Source: Leisingera sp. M658 (GTDB lineage Bacteria; Pseudomonadota; Alphaproteobacteria; Rhodobacterales; Rhodobacteraceae). From it: 64,000 nucleotides of DNA. The stretch's first letter is position 1. The number at the start of each line of letters is the position of its first letter. Under the pieces are notes generated by a model, which saw only the letters and a list, made by a program, of their open reading frames with translations, was not told where the DNA came from and made no database searches. Shown piece by piece: positions 46,418 through 57,077 of the stretch. Position numbers and translations under genes: made by a program. The DNA lies in the NCBI RefSeq assembly GCF_025144145.1, contig NZ_CP083546.1, positions 571,001 to 635,000 on the forward strand. Direction: 5' to 3'.

Positions 46418-46958
46418 TCAGTCCGCGGCCTGGGGGTCAAAAACGCGGCCATCGAAGAACCGGTTCTGCAACAGGCTGACCGCTGCCGATTCTCCCGCTG
46501 CCAGCAGCAGGGCGCTGATTGCACCTTCCAGTGTCAAAGGGACGCCGGGCAAGCCGGCGCCGGTCCCGCGCAGGGCGTTGCAGTACAGATCGCTGCGAAG
46601 TACTTGCATGGCCTTTGCAAGTGCCGTCTCGCGGCCCAGGCCGTTCCGCTGTGCGGGCTGTAAGGCAATCCATTGCACCTGGCTCCGCCAGGGGAAGGCT
46701 GCTGCGTCGTCATGAAAGCCGATGAAACCGGGCGCTTCGCGCTGCGGGCCCTGAGGTGTGACCGTGAATTTTCCCGACAGCGCGCGATCGAAGATTTCGG
46801 CGGGCAGATCGAGATACCGCCGCGCGGCCAGGAAGGCGCGCGGTGCAGCTCCAGCGTCAGTTGTTGTTCGGCGGCAACGCCCAATTCCTGCGCGGCAATC
46901 AGCGGCGCCGCATCGGTCAGCGGGACATAGCCGGCAGGGATTCCCGTGTCGTGCTCAT
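46418..46958 (-). pseudogene. nasS: NasS nitrate sensor, internally deleted and frameshifted
   Basis: NasS binds nitrate and sequesters NasT when nitrate is absent. Here the N-terminal part GYVPLTDAAPLIAAQELGVA (then EQQLTLELHRAPSW) and the C-terminal part RRYLDLPAEIFDRALSGKFT through FFDGRVFDPQAAD are present, but in different frames and without the middle; roughly half of the expected ~370 residues are missing. ATG 46958 overlaps the nasT stop but is not in frame with GYVPL, a second lesion. Confidence 0.82.
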
Positions 46959-47539
46959 GCCAGCAGCCCTGCTGCGGTGACCAGCGCCTGCGCCACGTCT
47001 GCGACGCGCTTGTTCTGGTTCATCGCGGTCTTGCGCAGCAGCGCATAGGCTTCATCTTCGCTGATGCCGCGGGCCTTCATGACGATGCCTTTGGCGCGGT
47101 CGATGACCTTGCGCTCTTCCAGGGCGCGCTTGACTTCGGCAAGCTCGGTGCGCATCCGCTGAAACAGCCGGAACCGGGCGATCGCGGCGTCCAGAACCGG
47201 CTTCAGCCGGGCGGGCTGCAGCCCGTCGACTACATAAGCCGAAACACCGGCCTCCACCGCGGCAGCAGACAACCCGTCTTCGCTGCGATCGACAAACATG
47301 GCCACCGGACGTTCCTTGGGGCCGGATGCAAGCGTCAGTTCCTCCAGCACGCCGCGCGAGGGATTTGCAATATCGATGAGGACAACATCCGGGTCACGCA
47401 CCTGTATCCGGCGCGCCAGGCCTGAAGGTTCCGATATGACCTGAATGTCGAAATCCCCGGCTTCCCGCAGCCCGCCCACAATCATGAAGGCGCGTTCGCG
47501 GTCTGTTTCTACAACAACAATGGACAGGGCGTCGGGCAT
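46955..47539 (-). CDS. nasT: NasT, ANTAR-domain antitermination regulator
   Basis: The 194-aa response-regulator-like protein has a receiver domain (SIVVVETDRERAFMIVGGLR, DPDVVLIDIANPSR) followed by a coiled coil and a C-terminal ANTAR RNA-binding domain (ERKVIDRAKGIVMKARGISE, DEAYALLRKTAMNQNKRVAD). It binds paired hairpins in leaders and prevents termination. With nasS broken, it may be unrestrained. Confidence 0.92.
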   Translation of the reverse strand: MPDALSIVVVETDRERAFMIVGGLREAGDFDIQVISEPSGLARRIQVRDPDVVLIDIANPSRGVLEELTLASGPKERPVAMFVDRSEDGLSAAAVEAGVSAYVVDGLQPARLKPVLDAAIARFRLFQRMRTELAEVKRALEERKVIDRAKGIVMKARGISEDEAYALLRKTAMNQNKRVADVAQALVTAAGLLA

Positions 47540-47720
47540 GCGGCAGAGCATGAAAAGGGCGGAAGATGTCTGTAAAGGTCACAGATGCGGCGCGATTTTC
47601 AGATAACGTGCTTACGCCGAAATTTTAAGCGAACAGCCTGAACCTTTGGCTTGGTAGAAAGAAACTGGCGGCAGCCAAACGTCGGACTAGGGGAGGCTGC
47701 TTGAAGTTCGCAAAGGGTGA

Positions 47721-48130
47721 TATGTGCAGGTTCCTCGGACGCTATGCCAGCACGGACCTGGGTCCGATGAAGGGGTCCTTGGCATACACGACCCAGTCGT
47801 TTCGGCGCAGCGGTTGCAGGAACGCGTCGAAGGCCGCGCGATCCGCAAGCCCGGCATGACCGCCGAAGACGTGCAGCTTCCCGGCGACGAGCGGCCGGGC
47901 CAGCCCGTCCAGTTGGGACAGTGCCTGTTCCGGCGAGAGTTGCAGGCAATGTATTCATCCCGCAGTCATCACATCGCGCGGCATGGCCGCCGAGCGCCGC
48001 CGTGCGGCAGCGCTCGATGGCGCTCATCACCTTCAATTGGCCGAGGCTGATGCGGCCCCTGTTTGCTGCCCGGTACGCAGCACCACTGGCGCGGAAGGTA
48101 TCCGCGACCTCCAGCTTTGGCAGAGGCAAC
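47721..48130 (-). pseudogene. IS91-type transposase, internally deleted
   Basis: The N-terminus (LPLPKLEVADTFRASGAAYR, SAIERCRTAALGGHAARCDD) joins directly, in a shifted frame, to a much later part (LVAGKLHVFGGHAGLADRAA, LRRNDWVVYAKDPFIGP). The zinc ribbon and the HUH region are deleted, and the frame ends at a stop after VLA. Confidence 0.78.
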
Positions 48131-48215
48131 GCGGTCGATGATGCGCCTTTCTTACTCTTCTTCCGCTTGGCCTGTGCCGAATCATCGAGCGGGCTCTCAA
48201 CCTCCGAGATCTGCG

Positions 48216-48255
48216 CCCTCTCATCGATTGCTGGGCAATCGTCTGCCGGGCAGTA
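48216..48255 (+). repeat. hairpin insert type I, copy i (40 bp)
   Basis: On the plus strand: head CCCTCTCAT, stem CGATTGC with GCAATCG around TGG, tail TCTGCCGGGCAGTA. It interrupts the IS91-type recombinase after DIRVI. The 3' flank is GATGAC. Confidence 0.85.
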
Positions 48256-48600
48256 GATGACCCGGATGTCCACGCCGCGCTCCAGCAGATGTGTTGCGAA
48301 AGAATGGCGCAGCGTGCCAGAGGCGCGTCTTTGACACGACGTGCGCAGCGTCACCGGCTTGGTAATCCCCGCGGCCCGCGCCGCCTGCTTGAACAAACGC
48401 GAGTTCTGACGGGCAGACAGGTGCTTGCCGCCATAGCCGGGGAAAATGACCTGATCAGGCCCGGGCACGCCAGTGTCCTGACCGGTGGGACGTTCTTTCC
48501 ACCAGTCCCGCAATAATCCCAGAATGCCGGCGGGCAGCATCACGTTGCGATCCTTGCGGCCCTTAGATTGCACGATGCGGATGATGTTTTGGGCGCCGTC

Positions 48601-48624
48601 GTGTCGAAGACGCGCCTCCGGCAC
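48601..48624 (-). repeat. hairpin insert type II, copy l (24 bp, in frame)
   Basis: On the minus strand: GTGCCGGAGGCGCGTCTTCG plus ACAC, sharing TGCCGGAGGCG with the insert at 15751-15778. It adds VPEARLRH between KVGDI and DGAQNIIRI of the recombinase without shifting the frame. Confidence 0.55.
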
Positions 48625-49014
48625 GATATCGCCAACCTTCAGCCGGACGACCTCGCCCGCGCGCATACCGCAGCCATAGGCCAGCGATAGCATCACACGC
48701 GCCTTAAAACAGGGGGCCATGGTGAGGATGCGACTGACCTCGTTGCGGCTCAGCACAACGGGAACCTTCACGGGCTTCTTGAGGTGGAACACTTCGGCCG
48801 CCAGGTCATGCCGCCGCAGCGTGACCCGGAACAAAAACTTCACCCCGGTCATGGTCTGGTTGCGGGTGCAGATGCTGGTGCCGCTTTCCATCAGATGCCG
48901 CTGGAAGTCCCGCAAGTGGCTGGTTTGAGACGCTGGTCCCAGATTGCGCGCCGGCATACCGGTAATCATCCGGACGCGAGGGGGTGCCCTCGGTGTGGAC
49001 TGCTGAAGGGTCAT

Positions 49015-49582
49015 GGGAAACCCTCTGTCAACCGAGGCAAAATCACCTCGGCCAACAGCACCCACCCGTCATCGAAATCCGCGAAGCAAATCCCGGTTTC
49101 CCGCAACGCCAGCCACAGGCGCCCATATCGCGGAGCGATTTAGTGCCCGGTGCCTAAAGCAGACTTGGGCGGGTTGCCTGTCTGCATGTACAGAGAACGT
49201 CAGGATTGTACCGGGTTGGGTAAATTCAGCGCTTCGGAATTGCTGCACCTTGCCTGAATGACTGCATTTCCTCTTGCTGTGCAGCGGGTGATTTTCGGCA
49301 GTGCGGCGGGTAGGCACGCTGCGAGCGCGCGCAGCGAGAACTCAGCACGTCCGCAATGGGCTCCCTGACCGAATTCGCCGCGTAAGCGACGGACGGCTGC
49401 TCTGTTGAAATCACATGGGCCAAGAGCGTGCAGACCTCAAATATCGGAACGCTCACTGCCCATGCTATCGTTGCGGCCAGATGGTGACCGAGGCAACACT
49501 GTAGATATTTTCAGCCAGATGAAGAGAGGATCCTTTATTCTTCTGGCCTCAAATATCCCGGAGCGCGAGGCAGAGCCTCGCT
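49015..49582. other. intergenic stretch without a recognisable gene
   Basis: Short frames only, none with a ribosome site or known motif. The part next to 49014 is probably the IS91-type terminus. No terminator for hemC is evident. Confidence 0.4.
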
Positions 49583-50542
49583 TCAGGCCTTCCAGTCAAA
49601 GAACCCCTTACCGGCTTTCTCCAGTAGCTTTGCCGCCATTTCCCGACCCAATTCCGCACCGTCTTCCACCGGGCAGGTCTGATCATCGTTGATCGCTTCG
49701 GAACCATCCGGGCGCAGCACTTCGCCGCGCAGGCGCAGGGTGGGGCCGTTGAGTTCGGCAAGGCCCGCAATCGGAGTCTCGCAGGAGCCGTCAAGCGCCG
49801 CCAGAAAGGCGCGTTCGGCTGCCAGGCGCTGGCCGGTTTCGCCGTCATGAATTGCTGAGAGCATCTCGGCGGCGCGGCTGTCATCCGCGCGCCGTTCAAT
49901 GCCGATGGCGCCTTGCGCCACTGCGGGCAGCATGTCGTTTGTTTCGATCGCTGTGGCAGGCACATCCGCCATCGCCAGCCGGTTGAGGCCGGCCATCGCC
50001 AGGAAGGTGCATTCCGCGACACCCTCGGACAGTTTGCGCAGCCGGGTCTGCACGTTGCCGCGGAACTCTACCACGTTCAGATCGGGACGGCGGTTCAAGA
50101 GCTGCGCGCGGCGGCGCAAGGACGACGTGCCGACCACCGCGCCCTCGGCCAGGACATGAAGCGATTTGAGAGACGGGGAAATGAATGCATCGCGCACGTC
50201 CTCGCGCGGCAGATAGGTGTCCAGCGCCAGCCCCTCCGGCTGCAGCACCGGCATGTCCTTCATCGAATGCACCGCGATGTCGATGGCACCGGACAGAAGA
50301 TCCTCTTCGATCTCCTTGGTGAACAGCCCTTTGCCGCCCAGCTCTTTCAGCGGCTTGTCCGCTGCGATCAGTGCCTGATTGTCGCCGGTGGTCTTGATCA
50401 CCACGATCTCGAACGCCTCCTGCGGCAAGCCGAAGGCGGCGGCCAGGCGGCTGCGGGTCTCATGGGCCTGGGCCAGCGCCAGCGGCGATCCGCGGGTGCC
50501 GATTTTCAGGGGCGAAGCGGGGGTGGGCAGGGTCAGTGTCAT
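49583..50542 (-). CDS. hemC: porphobilinogen deaminase (hydroxymethylbilane synthase)
   Basis: Condenses four porphobilinogens to hydroxymethylbilane. The 319-aa product has KIGTRGSPLALAQAHE, KELGGKGLFTKEIEE, the catalytic AVHSMKDMP, GTSSLRRRAQL, and the dipyrromethane-cofactor Cys in DGSCETPI (about residue 254). It is divergent from hemE, the enzyme two steps later. Confidence 0.96.
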   Translation of the reverse strand: MTLTLPTPASPLKIGTRGSPLALAQAHETRSRLAAAFGLPQEAFEIVVIKTTGDNQALIAADKPLKELGGKGLFTKEIEEDLLSGAIDIAVHSMKDMPVLQPEGLALDTYLPREDVRDAFISPSLKSLHVLAEGAVVGTSSLRRRAQLLNRRPDLNVVEFRGNVQTRLRKLSEGVAECTFLAMAGLNRLAMADVPATAIETNDMLPAVAQGAIGIERRADDSRAAEMLSAIHDGETGQRLAAERAFLAALDGSCETPIAGLAELNGPTLRLRGEVLRPDGSEAINDDQTCPVEDGAELGREMAAKLLEKAGKGFFDWKA

Positions 50543-50739
50543 AAGAAGAAGCCTTAAATCAGTTTGCGCCCCGGAGGAAACCGGTTTTTGCCTCTCTCAC
50601 ATGCCCGGGGAGGCAGCTTTGATATAGGACAAGGCGCTTGGGGGCAGGGCGCGGCACATCGCCCCTGCTCTTGACATTCCGCGGCGCAGGCGTGACCTCA
50701 GAGGGCGATGTATACGGGCGATTGATAGCGAGGATGACC

Positions 50740-51774
50740 ATGGGTGGACAAAAGAAGCTGCTGCGCGCATTGGCGGGTGAGAAACAGGATGTGCCGCCGA
50801 TCTGGATGATGCGTCAGGCGGGCCGCTATCTGCCGGAATACCGCGCGACGCGGGCCGAGGCCGGGGATTTCCTGTCGCTTTGCTACAATCCTGAATTGGC
50901 CGCCGAAGTGACCCTGCAGCCGATCCGCCGCTATGGCTTTGATGCGGCGATCCTGTTTGCCGATATCCTGCTGATCCCGCAGGCGCTGGGGGCGGACCTG
51001 TGGTTCGTGACCGGCGAAGGCCCGCGGCTGTCGACCATCACTTCTGACGCAGATTTTGCCAAGCTTGGCCCGGCTGCAGACATTCACGAAACACTGAACC
51101 CGATTTACGAGACCGTCCGCATCCTGTCCTGCGAATTGCCGTCCGAGACGACGCTGATCGGTTTTGCCGGCGCGCCCTGGACCGTTGCGACCTATATGAT
51201 CGCGGGCCGCGGCACCCCGGACCAAGGACCGGCCCATGCCCTGCGCGAGGAAAACACCGCGCTGTTCGAGGCGCTGCTGGCGCGGATCACCGAAGCCACC
51301 ATTGACTATCTGTCCAAGCAGATCGAAGCGGGTGCCGAAGTGGTCAAGATCTTTGACAGCTGGGCCGGGTCGCTGAAGGGCGAAGCGTTCCAAAAGTATG
51401 CTCTGGAACCCTGCCGCCAGATCACCGCGGCGCTGAAGGAACGGCATCCGGGCATTCCGGTGATCGGCTTCCCGCGGGAAGCGGGCGACAAATATGCGGG
51501 CTTTGCCAAGGCCACCGGAATTGATTGTGTGGCGCTGGACAATTCGGTGGATCCGGCCTGGGCTGCGGCCCATGTGCAGGCGGACGGCTGCGTGCAGGGC
51601 AATCTGGCGTCCCGCCACATGGTGACCGGCGGGCAGGACCTGGTGGATGAAACCCGCCGCATTGTTGATGCCTTCAGGAACGGCCCGCATATTTTCAATC
51701 TGGGCCATGGCATCACGCCCGATGCGGACCCGGACAATGTGCAGCTGATGATCGACACGGTCCGCGGCGGCTGA
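50740..51774 (+). CDS. hemE: uroporphyrinogen decarboxylase
   Basis: Decarboxylates uroporphyrinogen III to coproporphyrinogen III, the HemF/HemN substrate. The 344-aa product has the signature [17 protein letters not shown] and the [14 protein letters not shown] segment, plus NLGHGI near the end. ATG 50740 is best spaced from GCGAGG; ATG 50734 two codons upstream is the alternative. Confidence 0.96.
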   Translation: MGGQKKLLRALAGEKQDVPPIWMMRQAGRYLPEYRATRAEAGDFLSLCYNPELAAEVTLQPIRRYGFDAAILFADILLIPQALGADLWFVTGEGPRLSTITSDADFAKLGPAADIHETLNPIYETVRILSCELPSETTLIGFAGAPWTVATYMIAGRGTPDQGPAHALREENTALFEALLARITEATIDYLSKQIEAGAEVVKIFDSWAGSLKGEAFQKYALEPCRQITAALKERHPGIPVIGFPREAGDKYAGFAKATGIDCVALDNSVDPAWAAAHVQADGCVQGNLASRHMVTGGQDLVDETRRIVDAFRNGPHIFNLGHGITPDADPDNVQLMIDTVRGG

Positions 51775-51859
51775 GCGGTTCAGCTGCGGCCCGGCCTTGT
51801 GCCGGGCGGCGGTTTCGGGCATCAGCGCAGCAGCACGCGCCGCGAATAAGGACATAACG

Positions 51860-52027
51860 GTGGATTACGGTAAATCTGGAGCACCCAAAATGGGCAAGAA
51901 TAAACCTCGTCACGCCGAACATAATGCCAAGGGAACCAAGAAGAACCCCTTTGGCAAGCAGTCGGACAAAACCGAGCTGCTGAAGCGTATGAAAGCGGCA
52001 GCCGAGAAACCCAAGAAAGAAGACTGA
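51860..52027 (+). CDS. small lysine-rich conserved protein (55 aa)
   Basis: A GTG start (VDYGKSGAPKMGKNKPRHAE) follows TAAGGA. The rest, KGTKKNPFGKQSDKTELLKR and a Lys/Glu-rich tail, looks like a short highly basic protein conserved in this family. No domain is known to me. It lies 85 bp after hemE and converges with the CoA-transferase gene, its stop 2 bp from that gene's stop. Confidence 0.7.
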   Translation: MDYGKSGAPKMGKNKPRHAEHNAKGTKKNPFGKQSDKTELLKRMKAAAEKPKKED

Positions 52028-52029
52028 GC

Positions 52030-53115
52030 CTATTTGAGGCCCAATTCCGCCAGGATCTCGTCCGTATGCTGTCCGCGTGCGGGGATTTCCGGCGGGGTCC
52101 ATTCCGGCTGATCTGAAAACCGCGGGGCAGGGGCAGCCTGCAGCACGCCCTGCGCTTCAGTCCATGTGCCGCGGGTGTTCATCGGGTGAGCTAGGGCTTC
52201 CTCGGGGTTCAGCACCGGGGCGACGCAGGCGTCAGTTCCCTCAAAAAGCACCGCCCAGTGATCACGCGCCTGGCTGGCAAAAATCCCGGCGAGGCGGCCT
52301 GTGAGGGCGGGCCAGAGGGCTTTGTTGAACTGCTGACGAAACGCTGGATCCTCGGACAGCTGCAGCTTTTCCAGAAACAGCGCATAAAACTTCGGCTCGA
52401 GGCATTGCACCGAGACATAGCCGCCGCAGGCACAGGCATAGGTGCGGCTCCAATGCGGCCCGTCGAGCAGGTTTGCGCCGCGTTGCACGCCGAAATGGCC
52501 GGCCTGGCGGATGCTCATCAAGAGGTTCATCATATGGGCCGAGCCGTCATAGATTGCGGCATCCACCACACAGCCGCCGCCGGTTGTTTTGGCCCCGAGG
52601 ATACCTGCCAGCATTCCCGCCACCAGATACATCGCGCCACCGCCGATGTCGCCGACCAGCGTGGCGGGTGTTTGCGGCACATCGCCGGGGCATGAGGCAT
52701 ACCAAAGCGCGCCGGACAGCGAGATATAGTTCAAATCATGCCCCGCCGCATGGGCCAGCGGGCTGTCCTGCCCCCAGCCGGTCATGCGGCCATAGACCAA
52801 GGCGGGATTGACCGCGTGGCAGGTTTCCGGACCAAGGCCCAGCCGTTCCATCACGCCGGGGCGGAAACCCTCGATCAACCCGTCAGCGGCGGCGGCCAGA
52901 GCCAGAAAGGTTTCGACATCAGCGGGCTCTTTCAGGTCCAGCTCAATCGATCGTTTGCCCCGGTCCAGCAGCGAGCGTTCCGGCATTCCGGGGGTGACGG
53001 CGCCGCCCTTGCGGTTGACGCAGATCACCTCGGCCCCGAGGTCGGCCAGTGTCATTGCTGCAAAGGGGCCGGGGCCTAGGCCTTCGACCTCAAGAATACG
53101 GATCCCTTGCAGCAT
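52030..53115 (-). CDS. CaiB/BaiF-family CoA transferase (alpha-methylacyl-CoA racemase-like)
   Basis: The 361-aa protein has the family's LEVEGLGPGPFAAMTLADLG start, RSLLDRGKRSIELDLK, EGFRPGVMERLGLGP and the GHDLNYISLSGAL motif typical of alpha-methylacyl-CoA racemases rather than formyl-CoA transferases. Its substrate is unknown. It lies 44 bp downstream of the PobR-like gene on the same strand. Confidence 0.86.
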   Translation of the reverse strand: MLQGIRILEVEGLGPGPFAAMTLADLGAEVICVNRKGGAVTPGMPERSLLDRGKRSIELDLKEPADVETFLALAAAADGLIEGFRPGVMERLGLGPETCHAVNPALVYGRMTGWGQDSPLAHAAGHDLNYISLSGALWYASCPGDVPQTPATLVGDIGGGAMYLVAGMLAGILGAKTTGGGCVVDAAIYDGSAHMMNLLMSIRQAGHFGVQRGANLLDGPHWSRTYACACGGYVSVQCLEPKFYALFLEKLQLSEDPAFRQQFNKALWPALTGRLAGIFASQARDHWAVLFEGTDACVAPVLNPEEALAHPMNTRGTWTEAQGVLQAAPAPRFSDQPEWTPPEIPARGQHTDEILAELGLK

Positions 53116-53159
53116 TTCGGTCCCTTTCGTGATGCCCGGCTGGATCAGTCTGCGGCGGC

Positions 53160-55305
<2,146 letters not shown>

Positions 55306-55309
55306 GCGC

Positions 55310-55535
55310 GGAGCCTCCCTCAGGGCAAGCATATCCGCCGGGCAAGGAACGGCAGGCTCCCGCGCCTTTGCCATGCATCCTGGATGCAAGACAAAGCCTT
55401 GGGCCCGGCGGCGCCTGGAAGCTGTCCCGGTGGATGCGTAAACTTGGCCTGACTGTCTGAGAGCTGCAGACGCCGCTGGAGCACGGCAGCAGCGTGCGCA
55501 GCACGCTGCCCGGCCCAACGCTGCCCAAGGTCCGG
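55310..55535. repeat. palindromic repeat family, partial copy D
   Basis: GGCTCCCGCGCC (as in copy A) with a CATCC/GGATG hairpin at 55375-55389, and GCCCGGCCCAACG (as in copy C) at 55509. The order is loosened, so it is a decayed or rearranged relative. Confidence 0.5.
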
Positions 55536-55537
55536 CG

Positions 55538-56212
55538 TCAGCCGGCCGCCAGGGCGGGGGCGGGAGCGCCCCAGGCGACAGTCAGTCTTTTGCTGGCAGG
55601 GCGCGGGTTTTCAGCCAGATCCAGCAGCGCAGCGCCGAAATCCGCAAAGGAGATCTGCGACACACCAGCTGCGTCTGTCAGCAGCGTATCAGTGCCAAGC
55701 TGGTATTGGCCGGTCAGCGGCCCCTCTGTCAGCAGCGCGGGCGGACGCAGGCAGGTCCATTCCACCCCGGTTTCCTGCTCCAGCATGGCGTCTTGCGCCG
55801 CGCAGGCTTCGGCAATCAGGCGGGAGGCTTCAGGCAGGAAACCCGGCGCGCTCAGCACCGTGTGACCGCTGCCATCCGCCAGCTTCAACAAGGCCGCGCC
55901 GCCTGTTACCAGGGCCGGAACGCCGGCGTGGCGCGCTGCCTGCACCGCGGTGCGGGTCAGCGGGATCAGATCCTCTTCACGCCCGGCGGGCGGGCGCAGG
56001 GCGCTGATAACCAGATCATGGCCTTTCGCGGCATTAACCGCGGCCCGGGGATCCGCCAGCAGATCCAGCGGCAGCGGAGTGACCAAGGGGCTGATTGCGG
56101 CAAGGGCTGAAGGCGCGCGCGATACGGCCGTTACCTGATGGCCACGCTGTGCTGCGGCCTTTACGGCTGCACTGCCCACGTCGCCGGTGGCGCCGAAAAT
56201 GATGATCTTCAT
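55538..56212 (-). CDS. NAD(P)-binding Rossmann-fold oxidoreductase (NmrA/atypical SDR)
   Basis: The 224-aa protein has the atypical-SDR cofactor motif MKIIIFGATGDVGSAAVKAA, then LVISALRPPAGRE and SRLIAEACAAQDAMLEQ, GVEWTCLRPPALL. There is no YxxxK. Two palindromic operators lie 17 and 44 bp upstream of the ATG, so it is probably repressed by a MarR/HxlR-like regulator. It could be a redox-stress reductase (inference). Confidence 0.82.
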   Translation of the reverse strand: MKIIIFGATGDVGSAAVKAAAQRGHQVTAVSRAPSALAAISPLVTPLPLDLLADPRAAVNAAKGHDLVISALRPPAGREEDLIPLTRTAVQAARHAGVPALVTGGAALLKLADGSGHTVLSAPGFLPEASRLIAEACAAQDAMLEQETGVEWTCLRPPALLTEGPLTGQYQLGTDTLLTDAAGVSQISFADFGAALLDLAENPRPASKRLTVAWGAPAPALAAG

Positions 56213-56228
56213 TGTATGCTCCTTGACT

Positions 56229-56246
56229 TATCTTGGCGTCGAGATA
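56229..56246. promoter_or_regulatory. palindromic operator 1 upstream of the reductase
   Basis: TATCTTGGCGTCGAGATA, an 18-bp near-perfect palindrome of the TATCTTGACGTCAAGATA type recognised by MarR-like regulators. Confidence 0.7.
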
Positions 56247-56255
56247 GCGTGTATA

Positions 56256-56273
56256 AATCTCGACGTAAAGATA
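56256..56273. promoter_or_regulatory. palindromic operator 2 upstream of the reductase
   Basis: AATCTCGACGTAAAGATA, a second 18-bp relative of operator 1, separated from it by 9 bp and ending 3 bp before the short frame at 56276. Confidence 0.65.
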
Positions 56274-56275
56274 AA

Positions 56276-56383
56276 ATGGCAAAGATTGACGCAGCGGCAG
56301 TTACGCCGCTTTTGCTGACCTCAGCGGTGCAGATCAGGGGCAGGGGCCAATGCCGGCTTGGCAGGGGGCTGCGGTGCGGCTAG
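56276..56383 (+). pseudogene. possible truncated regulator downstream of the operators
   Basis: An ATG right after operator 2 opens MAKIDAAAVTPLLLTSAVQ, then 16 more residues to a stop (35 codons). Position and divergent layout are those expected of the autoregulating repressor, but only a stub remains. Identification as a MarR/HxlR-type N-terminus is speculative. Confidence 0.35.
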
Positions 56384-56425
56384 GTCTGAGAGGAACCAGA
56401 AACATGCGCCAGGGAGGCCAAGCCC

Positions 56426-56965
56426 ATGCAGATGAGTGACCAGAAGGAGATCGCCGCCGATCCCGCAACCGTCTATGCGGCACTGCTGACGCCGGAGGTG
56501 CTGAAGGCCTGTGTGCCCGGTGCACAGGAGGTCACCGGCACGCCGCAGGAGGGGTTCGAGGCCACAGTCACCCAGAAAGTCGGCCCGGTCAAAGCCACCT
56601 TCAAAGGCCAGGTCAGCCTGTCGGATCTGGTAGAGAATGAAACGCTGACCATTTCCGGTGAAGGCAAGGGCGGCGCGGCCGGCTTTGCCAAGGGCGGGGC
56701 GGTTGTGACGCTAGCGCCGTCGGACACGGGCACGCTGCTGTCGTATGAGGTCGAAGCCAAGGTCGGCGGCAAGCTGGCACAGCTTGGCAGCCGCATCATC
56801 GACGGTTTTGCCAAAAAGATGGCGGATCAGTTTTTTGCCAATCTGCAGGCCCATCTGGCACCGCAGGAGGAGGCCGAAGGAGACGGGGAAACCCCGGCTG
56901 ACGGCGAAGCCCCGGAAGGCAGCGGAAAAAAGGGCTGGTTCAGCAAGGTAACAGGCCGCGGCTGA
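56426..56965 (+). CDS. CoxG-like SRPBCC-family protein
   Basis: The 179-aa protein has a START/SRPBCC-like domain of the CoxG (CO dehydrogenase subunit G) family: ADPATVYAALLTPEVLKACV, PGAQEV, FKGQVSLSDL, GSRIIDGFAKKMADQFFANL, then an acidic Gly/Glu-rich tail. No cox structural genes are nearby. CoxG proteins are associated with assembly or membrane attachment of molybdenum hydroxylases; the role here is unknown. Confidence 0.85.
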   Translation: MQMSDQKEIAADPATVYAALLTPEVLKACVPGAQEVTGTPQEGFEATVTQKVGPVKATFKGQVSLSDLVENETLTISGEGKGGAAGFAKGGAVVTLAPSDTGTLLSYEVEAKVGGKLAQLGSRIIDGFAKKMADQFFANLQAHLAPQEEAEGDGETPADGEAPEGSGKKGWFSKVTGRG

Positions 56966-57077
56966 GCCAGCCGATCAGCTCTGCGCAGACGCACAACCGC
57001 GTCTGCAAGGCGAGGGCTGGCAGACGCGGCACGCCGCCGTTAGGGTGGCCGGGATTTGACAACATGCCGGAGGCACC

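Larger units (their letters stand above)
48131..49014 (-). pseudogene. IS91-type element tyrosine recombinase with inserts
   Basis: ATG 49014 (MTLQQSTPRAPPRVR), then KVPVVLSRNEVSRILTM, YGCGMRAGEVVRLKVGDI, IIRIVQSKGRKDRNVML and GTLRHSFATHLLERGVDIRV. An 8-codon hairpin insert (48601-48624) follows KVGDI, and a 40-bp type I insert (48216-48255) follows DIRVI. The segment with the catalytic LLGH and Tyr is missing before ISEVESPLDDSA. Confidence 0.8.

Noticed and set aside
7722..48255. Reading the nine hairpin inserts as a CRISPR array or as integron attC sites
   Set aside because: They are kilobases apart, in both orientations, without spacers, integrase-type core sites or cassette genes, and each lies within a transposase frame.
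55440..55470. A further hairpin insert near the end of pobA
   Set aside because: The sequence lacks the CCCTCTC head and a CTGCCGGG tail; the local palindrome belongs to the dispersed repeat family.
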